Shown here in pieces: positions 1 through 7,871 of a DNA stretch of 26,377 bases. The stretch comes from CAZUMW01 sp964621615 (GTDB taxonomy: Bacteria; Desulfobacterota; WTBG01; CAIYCZ01; CAIRTM01). The notes beneath the pieces were generated by a model. That model had not been told where the DNA came from. It searched no databases and saw only the letters and a list, made by a program, of their open reading frames with translations. Location: NCBI GenBank assembly GCA_964621615.1, contig CAZUMW010000057.1:1-26377 (forward strand). Direction: 5' to 3'. The first letter of the stretch is position 1. Each line of letters starts with the position of its first letter. A program made the translations under genes and the position numbers.

Positions 1-20
1 GAGATTTTTTACGCATTATC

Positions 21-50
21 GCCGGACACGCTTCGCTTTGTCCAAGCCTG
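21..50. repeat. REP-like hairpin, degenerate copy
   Basis: Short palindromic element with arms GGACA and TGTCC around a CGCTTCGCTT loop. It is an imperfect copy of the hairpin family seen at 1011-1038, 9443-9468 and 9691-9716; its right arm continues AAGCC instead of GGCC. It lies downstream of the SDR gene that ends at 99. No T-run follows on either strand, so it is not a classical intrinsic terminator. Confidence 0.6.
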
Positions 51-98
51 CGACTGCATAGTGTTTCTGTAACGTATAATATGTACCATTTCTGGATT

Positions 99-983
99 TC
101 AGGGCTGCAGCTTTTCTCTGAGCCACGCTTCAAGCGGGGTAAAGCCGACATCAAATGCCTGCTCAAATGCTTCCCGGTCCTCCGCTGCCCACAGGCTGTC
201 GCGGGACATGCGGTAGAGAAAATCTTTTCCCCCTCTGTTGCCGGTCACTAGGGCCATAGCGGAAAAAAGTGCGTTCATGAGCATAAACGGCATGTGTGTT
301 ATGCGGACCTCAACCCCGCAGGTTTTCGCAACAAGATGTACGATTTCGTTAAGGGTAAACACGTCGGGGCCGGCTATTTTAAAAATACGGCTGCACGCTT
401 TTTCGTTGTTAATTGACTGCATAAAGGCCTCCGCCAGATCTGCCGGATCGAGCGGCTGCATTCTGGTATTGCCGGAACCGATGAGCGTAAACCGCCCCGT
501 TTCACGTATGCGCGGGGCGAAGTGCTCGGCAAAGTCAACAAAATAAGCCGACGGCCTGAAAATGGTGTACGGAATCCCTGAGCCGATAATTGCCTGCTCG
601 GCTTTGTGCTTTGCCTGCAGCGATGCAGCACGTGCATCAGGTGACACGCCGAGCGCACTTATATACAGCAGGTGGCCAAGCCCCGTCTCGCGGCCGGCAC
701 TGACGATGGTCCGTATGCCGCCGGTTTCAACCATTTCATGGGTAAGCTGTTTTGACTGGCGCTTCAGGCCGGCAGCAAACATAACCGTATCCACTCCCTG
801 AAGCGCTTCGCGCGCAGCAGACGGATCAGTAATGTCACCGGAACGGATTTCAACGCCGGTCATATCGATACCGGAATGGGGGGGCGGGGTTTTGTCCATA
901 CAGCGGACGGGCAGCCCCCGCTCGACAGCTTTTTTTACGAGCTCGCTTCCCACGTGCCCGCTTGAGCCGACAATCAGAATCAT
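99..983 (-). CDS. NAD(P)-binding atypical SDR / NmrA-like epimerase family protein
   Basis: A 294-residue Rossmann-fold protein. The N-terminus has a beta strand followed by GSSGHVGSE, the GxxGxxG dinucleotide-binding loop of atypical short-chain dehydrogenases. An acidic stretch SGDITDP and VDTVMFAAG follow, as in NmrA, SDR5 and NDUFA9-like proteins. No YxxxK pair is clear at the expected place (ALGV...KHKAEQ), so the activity could be catalytic or only cofactor sensing. The longest open frame starts at 1049, but those extra 22 codons run through a dispersed hairpin repeat. ATG at 983 has GAGGG seven bases upstream, so I chose it. It is the last gene of the co-directional run, after two FAD oxidases, and probably acts on an alcohol or ketone from the same pathway (inference). 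The substrate is unknown. Confidence 0.8.
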   Translation of the reverse strand: MILIVGSSGHVGSELVKKAVERGLPVRCMDKTPPPHSGIDMTGVEIRSGDITDPSAAREALQGVDTVMFAAGLKRQSKQLTHEMVETGGIRTIVSAGRETGLGHLLYISALGVSPDARAASLQAKHKAEQAIIGSGIPYTIFRPSAYFVDFAEHFAPRIRETGRFTLIGSGNTRMQPLDPADLAEAFMQSINNEKACSRIFKIAGPDVFTLNEIVHLVAKTCGVEVRITHMPFMLMNALFSAMALVTGNRGGKDFLYRMSRDSLWAAEDREAFEQAFDVGFTPLEAWLREKLQP

Positions 984-1010
984 TGCGATACCCTCACAGC
1001 CTGACATTAT

Positions 1011-1038
1011 GCCGGACACGCTTTGCGTTGTGTCCGGC
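1011..1038. repeat. REP-like hairpin between FAD oxidase and SDR gene
   Basis: Perfect 9-bp inverted repeat: GCCGGACAC at 1011-1019 and GTGTCCGGC at 1030-1038, with a 10-nt loop. It fills the gap between the stop at 1059 and the start at 983. No U-run follows in the direction of transcription. It may stabilise or attenuate the transcript rather than terminate it. Same family as 9443-9468 and 9691-9716. Confidence 0.8.
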
Positions 1039-1058
1039 CTGCAACTCACCCTATATTA

Positions 1059-2711
1059 TTACCCCTTCCCCATCATTTTCTGCAGCTCCTCAGGTGAAAC
1101 AACGTCCGGGCGCGTTGCATATCCGGGATTTGACAGGTTTTTCGGGTCGAATTCACGCTTGATGTGTTTCATAATCAAATGGATGTTTCCGAATTTGTCA
1201 CCGAACAGGTCATAGGCCGGTCCGAGCAGATGAATGACCGCTGCAGCTGATTTTCGCTCGAGCTGGCTTCGGGCAACGCGGCCGATTATTTCAATCGCCT
1301 CGTTGCACTGTGCGGGATCCTGCTCGGGAAACACGTCGGTTGTGTGCAGGCACCAGTATCCGTATTCCTGGGGGCTGATCCAGCCGCCGTGCACGCTCAG
1401 GGGCTGGACAAAATCATTACCAAGCCCCTCTCTTTCAAGCATCTCCCGCCCAAGCCTGTTTGACTCCTGTATTTCATAGACAATTGAATCAATTGAGTCC
1501 ACGTTCGAGGAGCCGATACTGAAATTGTCCGACGGGCGCGCAAGGCGCTGTGCGTTTGCAAAGCGGATCCATTCATTGGCCGCTCGCTTTATCCATACCT
1601 GATAGGCCGGCTCCTGCTCATCAACAAAAATGCCGCCGACCTTCTCTACAATCGCCCGAAGAACCCGCTCTTCATAGTCAAGCTGAGCGCGTGACGTTTT
1701 CCCGGCAAGCGCAACAACGCAAAACCCGCAGGGAAAGACGTCGTTTTTCAGGTTATCGTGAAGGTCCTGCTTGGTTACCGAGGAGTAGGTTACCAGAAAC
1801 TGCTTGGCAAGGTGTGTGGCAACTTCTCCTATTTCGGCCTTGCCCATTTCATAAAACAACTCAGCAGACTGCTTCAGCTCTTTTTCCTCCTCGCCGGGAT
1901 AGGAAAAGGGGAACCGGATCATGTACCACCGCCAGAGGTCGCCGAGCGATGAGGAAAATTTCAAATTGCCGTTCCCCTCTGCAGGAAACACCTCCGGGCC
2001 GGCAAACTGCCAGAGCTTGCAGCTGATTTTTGTTACGATACCAATCCCTCCTGCATGGCCGAACATGCCGCCCCGCAAAAATCCGCGCAAATCCGGCCCC
2101 GGCCCGTCGTTCCAGAACGAGCCTGCGCCCGGGCATGCCATGGCACCGCTTCGCACAACGTCACCGTCCGGCAGCACCAGCTCGAACCCCAGCAGATTCT
2201 GAGCCCCGATACCGGTTATCCAGCTGTTGCCGTAAGCACCGTGCCAGGAATAATTGGCCAGGCAGGATACCTGGCTGCCCGCAAGGGGCGTCGGTATGTA
2301 CAGCCCGTAGCGCATAGCCTCTGCCTGCAGGCTTGCAAATGATACGTAAGGCTCTATAACCGCATACATATCCTGCTCATTGAGCTCCACAATGCGGTCC
2401 ATGCGCTTCGGGTCTATCACCACCGTTCCCGCCATTGTCGGGAAGGCCTGGAAAGTGAATCCCGACCCGCGCGGAATAAAAGGAAATGAGTACCGGTTTG
2501 CTATTCTGACAATCCGCTGCACCTCGTCGGTCGAGCCCGGCATCACAACGCATGCCGGGCGCATATTCAGACCGCAGCGCTCGCGCTGCATAACTCCTGA
2601 GGGAAGCCACTGAACACGCGAATATGCCTGACACAAAACCGGATCGGCGGTAACGTTCACCTCTCCGACAGCGTCCTGCAGCGCCCTGTATGCCTGTTCG
2701 TTAAATGCCAT
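1059..2711 (-). CDS. FAD-linked oxidase, PCMH type (VAO/4-cresol dehydrogenase-like)
   Basis: A 550-residue flavoprotein. An N-terminal FAD-binding PCMH domain spans roughly residues 50-250: PRGSG, then VVIDPKRMDRIVELN and AVIEPYVSFASL, the order found in vanillyl-alcohol oxidase and PchF. NLLGFELVLPDGDVVRSG and GGIGIVTKI close the domain. A FAD-oxidase C-terminal domain ends with FDPKNLSNPG. VAO-type enzymes oxidise para-substituted phenols or alcohols by hydride transfer to FAD; that substrate class is only a suggestion here. I could not identify a covalent FAD ligand with confidence. ATG at 2711 was chosen because AAGGAGG lies six bases upstream; the longer frame overlaps the preceding oxidase. 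It is a divergent paralog of the next gene upstream and is followed by the SDR. Confidence 0.85.
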   Translation of the reverse strand: MAFNEQAYRALQDAVGEVNVTADPVLCQAYSRVQWLPSGVMQRERCGLNMRPACVVMPGSTDEVQRIVRIANRYSFPFIPRGSGFTFQAFPTMAGTVVIDPKRMDRIVELNEQDMYAVIEPYVSFASLQAEAMRYGLYIPTPLAGSQVSCLANYSWHGAYGNSWITGIGAQNLLGFELVLPDGDVVRSGAMACPGAGSFWNDGPGPDLRGFLRGGMFGHAGGIGIVTKISCKLWQFAGPEVFPAEGNGNLKFSSSLGDLWRWYMIRFPFSYPGEEEKELKQSAELFYEMGKAEIGEVATHLAKQFLVTYSSVTKQDLHDNLKNDVFPCGFCVVALAGKTSRAQLDYEERVLRAIVEKVGGIFVDEQEPAYQVWIKRAANEWIRFANAQRLARPSDNFSIGSSNVDSIDSIVYEIQESNRLGREMLEREGLGNDFVQPLSVHGGWISPQEYGYWCLHTTDVFPEQDPAQCNEAIEIIGRVARSQLERKSAAAVIHLLGPAYDLFGDKFGNIHLIMKHIKREFDPKNLSNPGYATRPDVVSPEELQKMMGKG

Positions 2712-2754
2712 GGAGTCCTCCTTTACGTGCACGTATGACGCTTTCCGGACCGGC

Positions 2755-4242
2755 TTAAAATCCAAGCTTCCCCGGATTCATAATATTGTTGGGGTCAAGA
2801 ATACGCTTTATTCTTTTCAGGGTCCGGTGAAGGCCGCCGGTTCGCGGGTAGACCATATCAGCCCACGGCCCGTAAATGCGGTAAAAAAAGGCGCCGTCCC
2901 GGCACAGCGCGCGGCTGGCTGCATCAAAAACCATATCCGCTCTCAGCTTTTCTTGCGGGTCTTCAGGATTATAGGGAAATCCTGCTTCCATGTGAACAGC
3001 CCGGCCGTGCTGCTTTGGCTGCAGATACAGACCGATATCGGCTATCGGGAATTTATGCTGAGCCGCAGCCCGTACAATGGTCTCATAAAATGCGGGCGCG
3101 CGGCTAAGGGGGGTTAAAAAGAAGATTTCCCGCGATGCCCCTTTGCCGCGCCACTTCCAGTACGGCTCGCGGTCCCATGGCTGACCTAACAGGCGCTTGA
3201 CTTTCATCTGCGCATCAGGCGCGCAGGAAAGCTGCTCCTGAGCTGCAAACAGGTGCAGGCGGGCCGCCTCGTGCAGTGCTTCTTCCTGATAGGCAATTTT
3301 ATCCGCAGGAAACCACTCCCCGGCGGTCACATGCAGTATGGCAGCATAGGGCGGAAGCGCAGCGCTCAGCCGGTCAATATCGTCATCGGAATCTGCAAGC
3401 ATGCAGGCCAGATAGCGGCTGTTTACCAGCAGGCACTCTTCACCGATAATTTTTCGCAGGATATGATACAAAGGGCCGACAGCGCTGTTAAGATCTTTGA
3501 AGCCGATAAAGAAGACTTTCTGTTCCCGGGGGCATAACCCGCATTTGACATTCATGACCGTGACGATACCGTATGTACCCAGGCTTCCCGGTATGAGGCG
3601 GTACCAGTCCATCCCCGGGCCCATAAAATTGCACATATCCGAGTGAACCTCCTCAGGGATACCCTCCGGTGAGGACATCGACGTGGCCATGGATCCGGTA
3701 TGAAACAGATCGCCGGTAGGGAGCACCATCTCCATGGTAAGAATAATTTCATCCAGATGATGCTTCGCGGAGAGACGCGGCTCGCGCTCAAGGCAGCTGG
3801 TAAGCGCTGATTTCCCCGGGTGCGGAAGCAGCGGCGCAACAGCGCGCAGCCCCTGTTCTGCAAGCGCGGACTGCAGCGGGCCGTGCGTGACGCCCGCCTC
3901 GAACAGCGCCCACCGGTTGCGCACATCGATTCGCCGTACCGCATTCATTCCGCTCAAATCCAGGATAATGCCACCCTGATCGGGAATGCCCGCCCCGTAA
4001 AACCCCACAGCGGAGCTTCGGGGCGTCACCGGAATTGCATGCCTGTTGGCAATTTTTACAACCTGCTGCACCTCTTCGGTTGACAGCGCATGAACGGCAA
4101 TATCCGGGGTGCGGCACCTGGTGCGGCTGGTATCCGACGCGTAGGTTCGCACATGATCAGGATCGGTAATAACCCTGTTTCCGTCAACCACTGCTTCAAG
4201 CTCCTGCACAACATCGGCAATACGTGTAACTGGTGCTCTCAT
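2755..4242 (-). CDS. FAD-linked oxidase, PCMH type (GlcD/VAO superfamily), second copy
   Basis: A 495-residue flavoprotein with the same architecture as its downstream neighbour. The PCMH FAD domain covers about residues 45-235, with TPRSSAVGFYG in place of the usual Gly-rich pyrophosphate loop, ILDLSGMNAVRRID, ALFEAGVTHGPLQ, then MEMVLPTGDLFHTGS and LGTYGIVT. The C-terminal substrate domain ends in RILDPNNIMNPGK, a hallmark of the FAD-oxidase C domain. GGGAGG sits seven bases before the ATG at 4242. The ferredoxin gene ends 30 bp upstream and the next oxidase starts 43 bp downstream, so co-transcription is very likely. The two oxidases may form a hetero-oligomer or act on successive oxidation states (inference). 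The closest named relatives and the substrate cannot be decided by eye. Confidence 0.83.
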   Translation of the reverse strand: MRAPVTRIADVVQELEAVVDGNRVITDPDHVRTYASDTSRTRCRTPDIAVHALSTEEVQQVVKIANRHAIPVTPRSSAVGFYGAGIPDQGGIILDLSGMNAVRRIDVRNRWALFEAGVTHGPLQSALAEQGLRAVAPLLPHPGKSALTSCLEREPRLSAKHHLDEIILTMEMVLPTGDLFHTGSMATSMSSPEGIPEEVHSDMCNFMGPGMDWYRLIPGSLGTYGIVTVMNVKCGLCPREQKVFFIGFKDLNSAVGPLYHILRKIIGEECLLVNSRYLACMLADSDDDIDRLSAALPPYAAILHVTAGEWFPADKIAYQEEALHEAARLHLFAAQEQLSCAPDAQMKVKRLLGQPWDREPYWKWRGKGASREIFFLTPLSRAPAFYETIVRAAAQHKFPIADIGLYLQPKQHGRAVHMEAGFPYNPEDPQEKLRADMVFDAASRALCRDGAFFYRIYGPWADMVYPRTGGLHRTLKRIKRILDPNNIMNPGKLGF

Positions 4243-4272
4243 GTCATCGCCTCCCTGCCGGTCTGGTCACTA

Positions 4273-4461
4273 TCAGCCGGCCTGCTGCTGTTCGTAAACA
4301 CGCGGGGCGCCCACAGGGCAGACCTTCACACATATCATGCACTCAACACATTTTTCGCTGTCAATAAACACCTTGTCATCGTGCATTCTGATAGCTGTTT
4401 TGGGGCACAGGTCAATACAGCCCCCGCAGGAAACGCACTCATCCGTATTTATCGCTATCAT
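4273..4461 (-). CDS. 2[4Fe-4S] ferredoxin
   Basis: A 62-residue bacterial-type ferredoxin. It carries two CxxCxxCxxxCP cluster motifs: C9, C12, C15, C19-P and C38, C41, C44, C48-P. The size matches clostridial-type ferredoxins and there is no extra domain. GGAGG lies five bases before the ATG. It is 30 bp upstream of the first FAD oxidase, which suggests it takes electrons from, or gives electrons to, the two flavoprotein oxidases (inference). In the well-studied 4-cresol enzyme the partner is a c-type cytochrome. Confidence 0.93.
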   Translation of the reverse strand: MIAINTDECVSCGGCIDLCPKTAIRMHDDKVFIDSEKCVECMICVKVCPVGAPRVYEQQQAG

Positions 4462-4476
4462 TACAACCTCCCCCGG

Positions 4477-5037
4477 CTAGTCGCTGCCGCCGACGATGTA
4501 TTCACCCTCAAAATAAATCGATTCTATATAGACCCCTTTAACGCCGCCGTAGCCGGGATACACCTCTCCGCACACCTCAACCTCCCGCCCCACAAGCGGA
4601 ACCAGGGTTGCCCAGGTAAAAAGCCCCTCGTCCTTTTGCTCTTGAGTAAGCACCCGCGGAAAGCGGTAGGCCTGAAGGCTTTTTGAAACCGCGTCCCCCT
4701 TTTTAACCGTCGGATAAAAAAGCGCGCCGTCCCTGGCCAGAATAAACACCTTGCTGTTTCTCTCAGCGCTGAACTTTGCATTGCGCAGCTGTTTGCCGGT
4801 GTATGGATCACCGTATGGCCTGTCCTGCGGCGCGGTGGTACCATTAAAAAGAGAGTTGCCTTCAACCAGCACTCCCCTGACGGTTTCACCTGCCCGGGAT
4901 GCCGCCCAAAACCGCTCCTCCATCTCTTTCCGCTGCTCCTCATATGTAGGCTCCTCTGCAGAGCTGACATCGGCAACAGCCGGAAACACACACACCGCGA
5001 ATGCACAAATTGTTATAATAATATGCTTTTTCGGCAT
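4477..5037 (-). CDS. Exported protein of unknown function
   Basis: 186 residues from the ATG at 5037, which has GGGGAGG five bases upstream; an in-frame ATG at 5061 has no such site. The N-terminus has two lysines, a hydrophobic run and a likely signal-peptidase site near VSSAEE. The mature part has a beta-rich pattern (TVRGVLVEG, KVFILARDGALFYP, LVGREVEVCGEVYPG, KGVYIESI) resembling OB-fold-like envelope proteins. That is an impression of secondary structure, not a family match. One Cys remains in the mature part and there is no CXXCH. It starts 28 bp after the membrane protein gene and ends 16 bp before the ferredoxin, so it belongs to the same transcript and may work with the membrane protein. 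Confidence 0.75.
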   Translation of the reverse strand: MPKKHIIITICAFAVCVFPAVADVSSAEEPTYEEQRKEMEERFWAASRAGETVRGVLVEGNSLFNGTTAPQDRPYGDPYTGKQLRNAKFSAERNSKVFILARDGALFYPTVKKGDAVSKSLQAYRFPRVLTQEQKDEGLFTWATLVPLVGREVEVCGEVYPGYGGVKGVYIESIYFEGEYIVGGSD

Positions 5038-5064
5038 TGCATCCTCCCCTTTCCGGCTCATGTT

Positions 5065-5937
5065 TTACGTAATATCCTTTGATTCGATCATTTCTTCCTT
5101 ACGGCGTCTGAGATCCCGCACAATAAGGTATGTGGAAATGCAGAACCCCGCAATAATAATCGACATAATTGGCCAGTTGATATGCACCCAGGGCTCCTTG
5201 AGCATGCCCCACTTTGCCAGAATTTCAACATCGTTCCATAAAATGGTTACGGTCGGCAGCGCGTAGCGCAGGTTCGCACCGAAGCGGTCGTATCCGAGAA
5301 GCTTGTAGCACAGGTAAAAAAATACGGAAAACGACGCAAAAAACAGAAGATAGGTGAACCATGAATATATTCCGAAAATCTGCTCGTCATAGGCAATCAG
5401 CAGCAGAACATAAAATGTCCAGGTAACCATAATATATTCAAATGCGCTGCGCGGGCCGTAATTATCGACCTTGCCCGTTGCAACAGCGCCCTTCATGAGC
5501 CTGAGCTTTCTGCGCAGGAAGAAAATAAAATTGCACCGCACGCTTTCCTGAAACAGCAGATAGGTAAAGACCATTATCAGCATCATAAACGTCCATTTCA
5601 TCATGCGGTATTCGGGATAGCTTCCGTTCCAAGTGTATGTTACCCCGAGTCGGTCACCACCGTACATAAGGCTGTACTCGAAGGCAAACCACAGGCTGAG
5701 CCCGCCGAGTATGCCGAAAAAGCTCTGCCACCCGTCGGATTTAAAGTATTTTGTAAGGTAGATAACGATGATGCCGGCAATGGCGCATGACCAGGCAAAA
5801 TCGTATTTCATCGCCGGATTGTATTTCTCGATAAGAACCATAATGATATGCCCAATGGCCGAGAGGCCGAATATCCAGACAAGAGAAACAGCCGTGTAAA
5901 AAACGGCCTTAATTGAAATCGGTTTCTTTTTTGCCAC
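5065..5937 (-). CDS. Integral membrane protein, about seven helices
   Basis: 290 residues with hydrophobic segments near 12-36, 47-63, 70-92, 112-131, 164-183, 190-213 and 253-273, and a basic C-terminal tail (RDLRRRKEE). The start is GTG with AAAGGAGGT five bases upstream; no ATG is better placed. Aromatic residues are abundant and few charges sit inside the helices. Histidines at 30 and 252 are the only ones noticed, so a multi-heme cytochrome b role is not supported. I do not recognise the family. It lies between the MarR gene and the exported protein, which fits a membrane anchor or redox/transport partner for the flavoprotein cluster (inference). Confidence 0.75.
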   Translation of the reverse strand: MAKKKPISIKAVFYTAVSLVWIFGLSAIGHIIMVLIEKYNPAMKYDFAWSCAIAGIIVIYLTKYFKSDGWQSFFGILGGLSLWFAFEYSLMYGGDRLGVTYTWNGSYPEYRMMKWTFMMLIMVFTYLLFQESVRCNFIFFLRRKLRLMKGAVATGKVDNYGPRSAFEYIMVTWTFYVLLLIAYDEQIFGIYSWFTYLLFFASFSVFFYLCYKLLGYDRFGANLRYALPTVTILWNDVEILAKWGMLKEPWVHINWPIMSIIIAGFCISTYLIVRDLRRRKEEMIESKDIT

Positions 5938-5981
5938 CGCAGACCTCCTTTCCTGGCGATTTTTTTATGATGCGGCAGAAA

Positions 5982-6482
5982 TCAGCGCCGCGGCCTGTTT
6001 TTCTTCACTTTATCAAGATAAAAGGCGACACTTTCTATGGATTTCAAAAAGCCTTTTATTTCACGGTCGCTGAGCTGTGAAAGAAACGCTTCAAGCCCGT
6101 GGCGGCGCAGCTGAATTAATTGCTTAACCATACGCTTGCCCTTTGCTGTCAGGCTCACATTCACAACGCGCCGGTCATGCTTATCCGGCGTCCGCCTGAG
6201 ATACCCGCTTTGAATAAGCCGGTTAACCATGCTGGTCATCGTTGAAAGCGAAACAGAGTGAGCGGTGCTCAGCTCGGTCATAGTGAAATATTCCTGGTCG
6301 AAAAAATTAGCCAGCACCTTTATTTGCGATGATGTCAAATTAATGCTCACCAGCTTTGCCGGATTGATGCTTCGCGATATCGCATTGTAGGCGGAAAGAA
6401 TCCGGCTCACAGTCTGGTTCCACTCCCCGTCAAAGCAGCGGGCACTCGCTTTGTCTGATTTCTGTTTTGTTGTATTCATCAT
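5982..6482 (-). CDS. MarR-family transcriptional regulator
   Basis: 166 residues. The winged helix-turn-helix runs from about FTMTELSTAHSVSLST (recognition helix STMTSMVNRLI) to the wing DKHDRRVVNVSLTAKG, the standard MarR signature with the D..D.R wing tip. Flanking helices supply the dimer interface. The start is one of two adjacent ATGs (6482 or 6479) directly after GAGGAG; an upstream TTG at 6509 is less likely because it lies inside the preceding gene. The FAD oxidoreductase gene stops at 6499, so translation is probably coupled. MarR proteins usually repress nearby genes and release DNA on binding a small phenolic or lipophilic ligand. The half-site array at 21654-21703 is a candidate target (inference). 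Confidence 0.92.
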   Translation of the reverse strand: MMNTTKQKSDKASARCFDGEWNQTVSRILSAYNAISRSINPAKLVSINLTSSQIKVLANFFDQEYFTMTELSTAHSVSLSTMTSMVNRLIQSGYLRRTPDKHDRRVVNVSLTAKGKRMVKQLIQLRRHGLEAFLSQLSDREIKGFLKSIESVAFYLDKVKKNRPRR

Positions 6483-6498
6483 CTCCTCGTGCTGCAGG

Positions 6499-7818
6499 TT
6501 ACCGTTCAAGCGTCTGTGCCATAATGTCTGATGGAAACATCATCAACTTCGGCGCGACGGCAGCCAGCACATCCGGGCGCTGCTGCATAATGCGGGGGAT
6601 TACCGACTGAAGGCGCTCGCCGAGCAGGCGGACCGCCCGGTAGGGGTTGAATGTCGGCGCAAACGGCTCCGGCATCATGCTGAACACATAGTCGATATTC
6701 TCGGGACTCTCGAACATATAGGCAATGCCGAATATCGACAGGTAATCCTGATAATCATACTGCTTTATGTATGTGTTGAGCCACCAGTCCTCATACCGGG
6801 AAACAGCCTCGGGTGCAACGCCGAGCTGATGCTCACGCAACGCTGCAGCAATCGCGCAGCCCCCCTGCCAGCCCGACAGCATCGCACCGAGGCACTCCAG
6901 CTCCTGGCAGGCGCCGGCATCACCGACGAGCAGAACATTATTTTTAAATGGCTTGACAACCGGCGAGTAAATATCCTCAACCGCGCAAAAATCGCGGTGC
7001 TTTTCGACCCCGCCGAACCAGCCGGCATAATTTGGATGGCTGATAATGGACTGATAGGCTTTTTCAAGATCGATGCTTTGCTCGAGCGTAAGGATTAAAA
7101 AGTTCCACTGATCTCCATCGGGCCGGGGCAGAAGGAACATATACACCGGCTTGCTGTCAATAAACATAACTGCGGTGACGATGCTATCGGGGTGGGGAGT
7201 CCTGAAGCCGGAAATAAAGCACGACTTCACATACAGCCGCGCTATCAAGCGGCGGTTGGCATTATAGCCCAGGTGCTCAGCAACCCGGGAGTTCGCCCCG
7301 TCGGCGGCAACAACATACGAGGAGGTGCATGATATATCGCCGGCGGTAATCTGCACACACGCTCCCGCAGGCTGCAGCCCGCTGAACTCCTTTCCTGAAA
7401 TCACCTCAACATGATCACAGGAAATGTCGTCTAAAAGGCATGAGAGCATGGCCTCTTTATCGTATGCCAGCGCTATGGGCGCCGCGGGCGCGCCTTCTGC
7501 GGGCACGAACTGAAGCCGGTGCATCCCGGGAGAGTGCATGTGCCAGCCATAAAGCTCGCGCACAGGGCCGGTATAGGGAAATGAAAGCCCCGCCGGAGTG
7601 AAGCAGAATCGTTTATCCGTGGCATTATAATGAAAAAGGCTGCCGAAAAAATATTCATTAGGCGGCAAAAGCGACTGCCCGCAGGTGCGTGAAACTACCG
7701 CGGGGTCGCTTTTACGCTCAATGACGGCAACGCTGAAACCGCTTTCAGCGAGCGCTTTTGCCGCAAGCAGGCCGGCCGGCCCAGCGCCGATTATGACAAC
7801 ATCATAGTGCTCTTTCAT
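6499..7818 (-). CDS. FAD-dependent oxidoreductase, geranylgeranyl reductase/FixC-like (paralog A)
   Basis: 439 residues. The N-terminal FAD motif is GAGPAG at 11-16 with the ribose-binding IERK at 33-36. The DG fingerprint DGANS is at 173-177 and the second FAD motif LLVGDAGACQE is near 297-306. This is the group-A flavoprotein fold of geranylgeranyl reductases, FixC and aromatic hydroxylases. Cys46 (RTCGQ) sits where archaeal geranylgeranyl reductases keep a conserved Cys. A GPVRELYGW motif and a C-terminal QQRPD motif recur in the four paralogs in this window. AAGGAGG lies 12 bases before the ATG. The gene lies 53 bp after paralog B and ends 16 bp before the MarR start. The family typically reduces C=C bonds of isoprenoids; a monooxygenase role is not excluded. 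Confidence 0.86.
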   Translation of the reverse strand: MKEHYDVVIIGAGPAGLLAAKALAESGFSVAVIERKSDPAVVSRTCGQSLLPPNEYFFGSLFHYNATDKRFCFTPAGLSFPYTGPVRELYGWHMHSPGMHRLQFVPAEGAPAAPIALAYDKEAMLSCLLDDISCDHVEVISGKEFSGLQPAGACVQITAGDISCTSSYVVAADGANSRVAEHLGYNANRRLIARLYVKSCFISGFRTPHPDSIVTAVMFIDSKPVYMFLLPRPDGDQWNFLILTLEQSIDLEKAYQSIISHPNYAGWFGGVEKHRDFCAVEDIYSPVVKPFKNNVLLVGDAGACQELECLGAMLSGWQGGCAIAAALREHQLGVAPEAVSRYEDWWLNTYIKQYDYQDYLSIFGIAYMFESPENIDYVFSMMPEPFAPTFNPYRAVRLLGERLQSVIPRIMQQRPDVLAAVAPKLMMFPSDIMAQTLER

Positions 7819-7871
7819 GGCGGTTTTGTTCCTCCTTCCTTGAGTTTCCCGTTTTTGCTGTCAGGATATCA

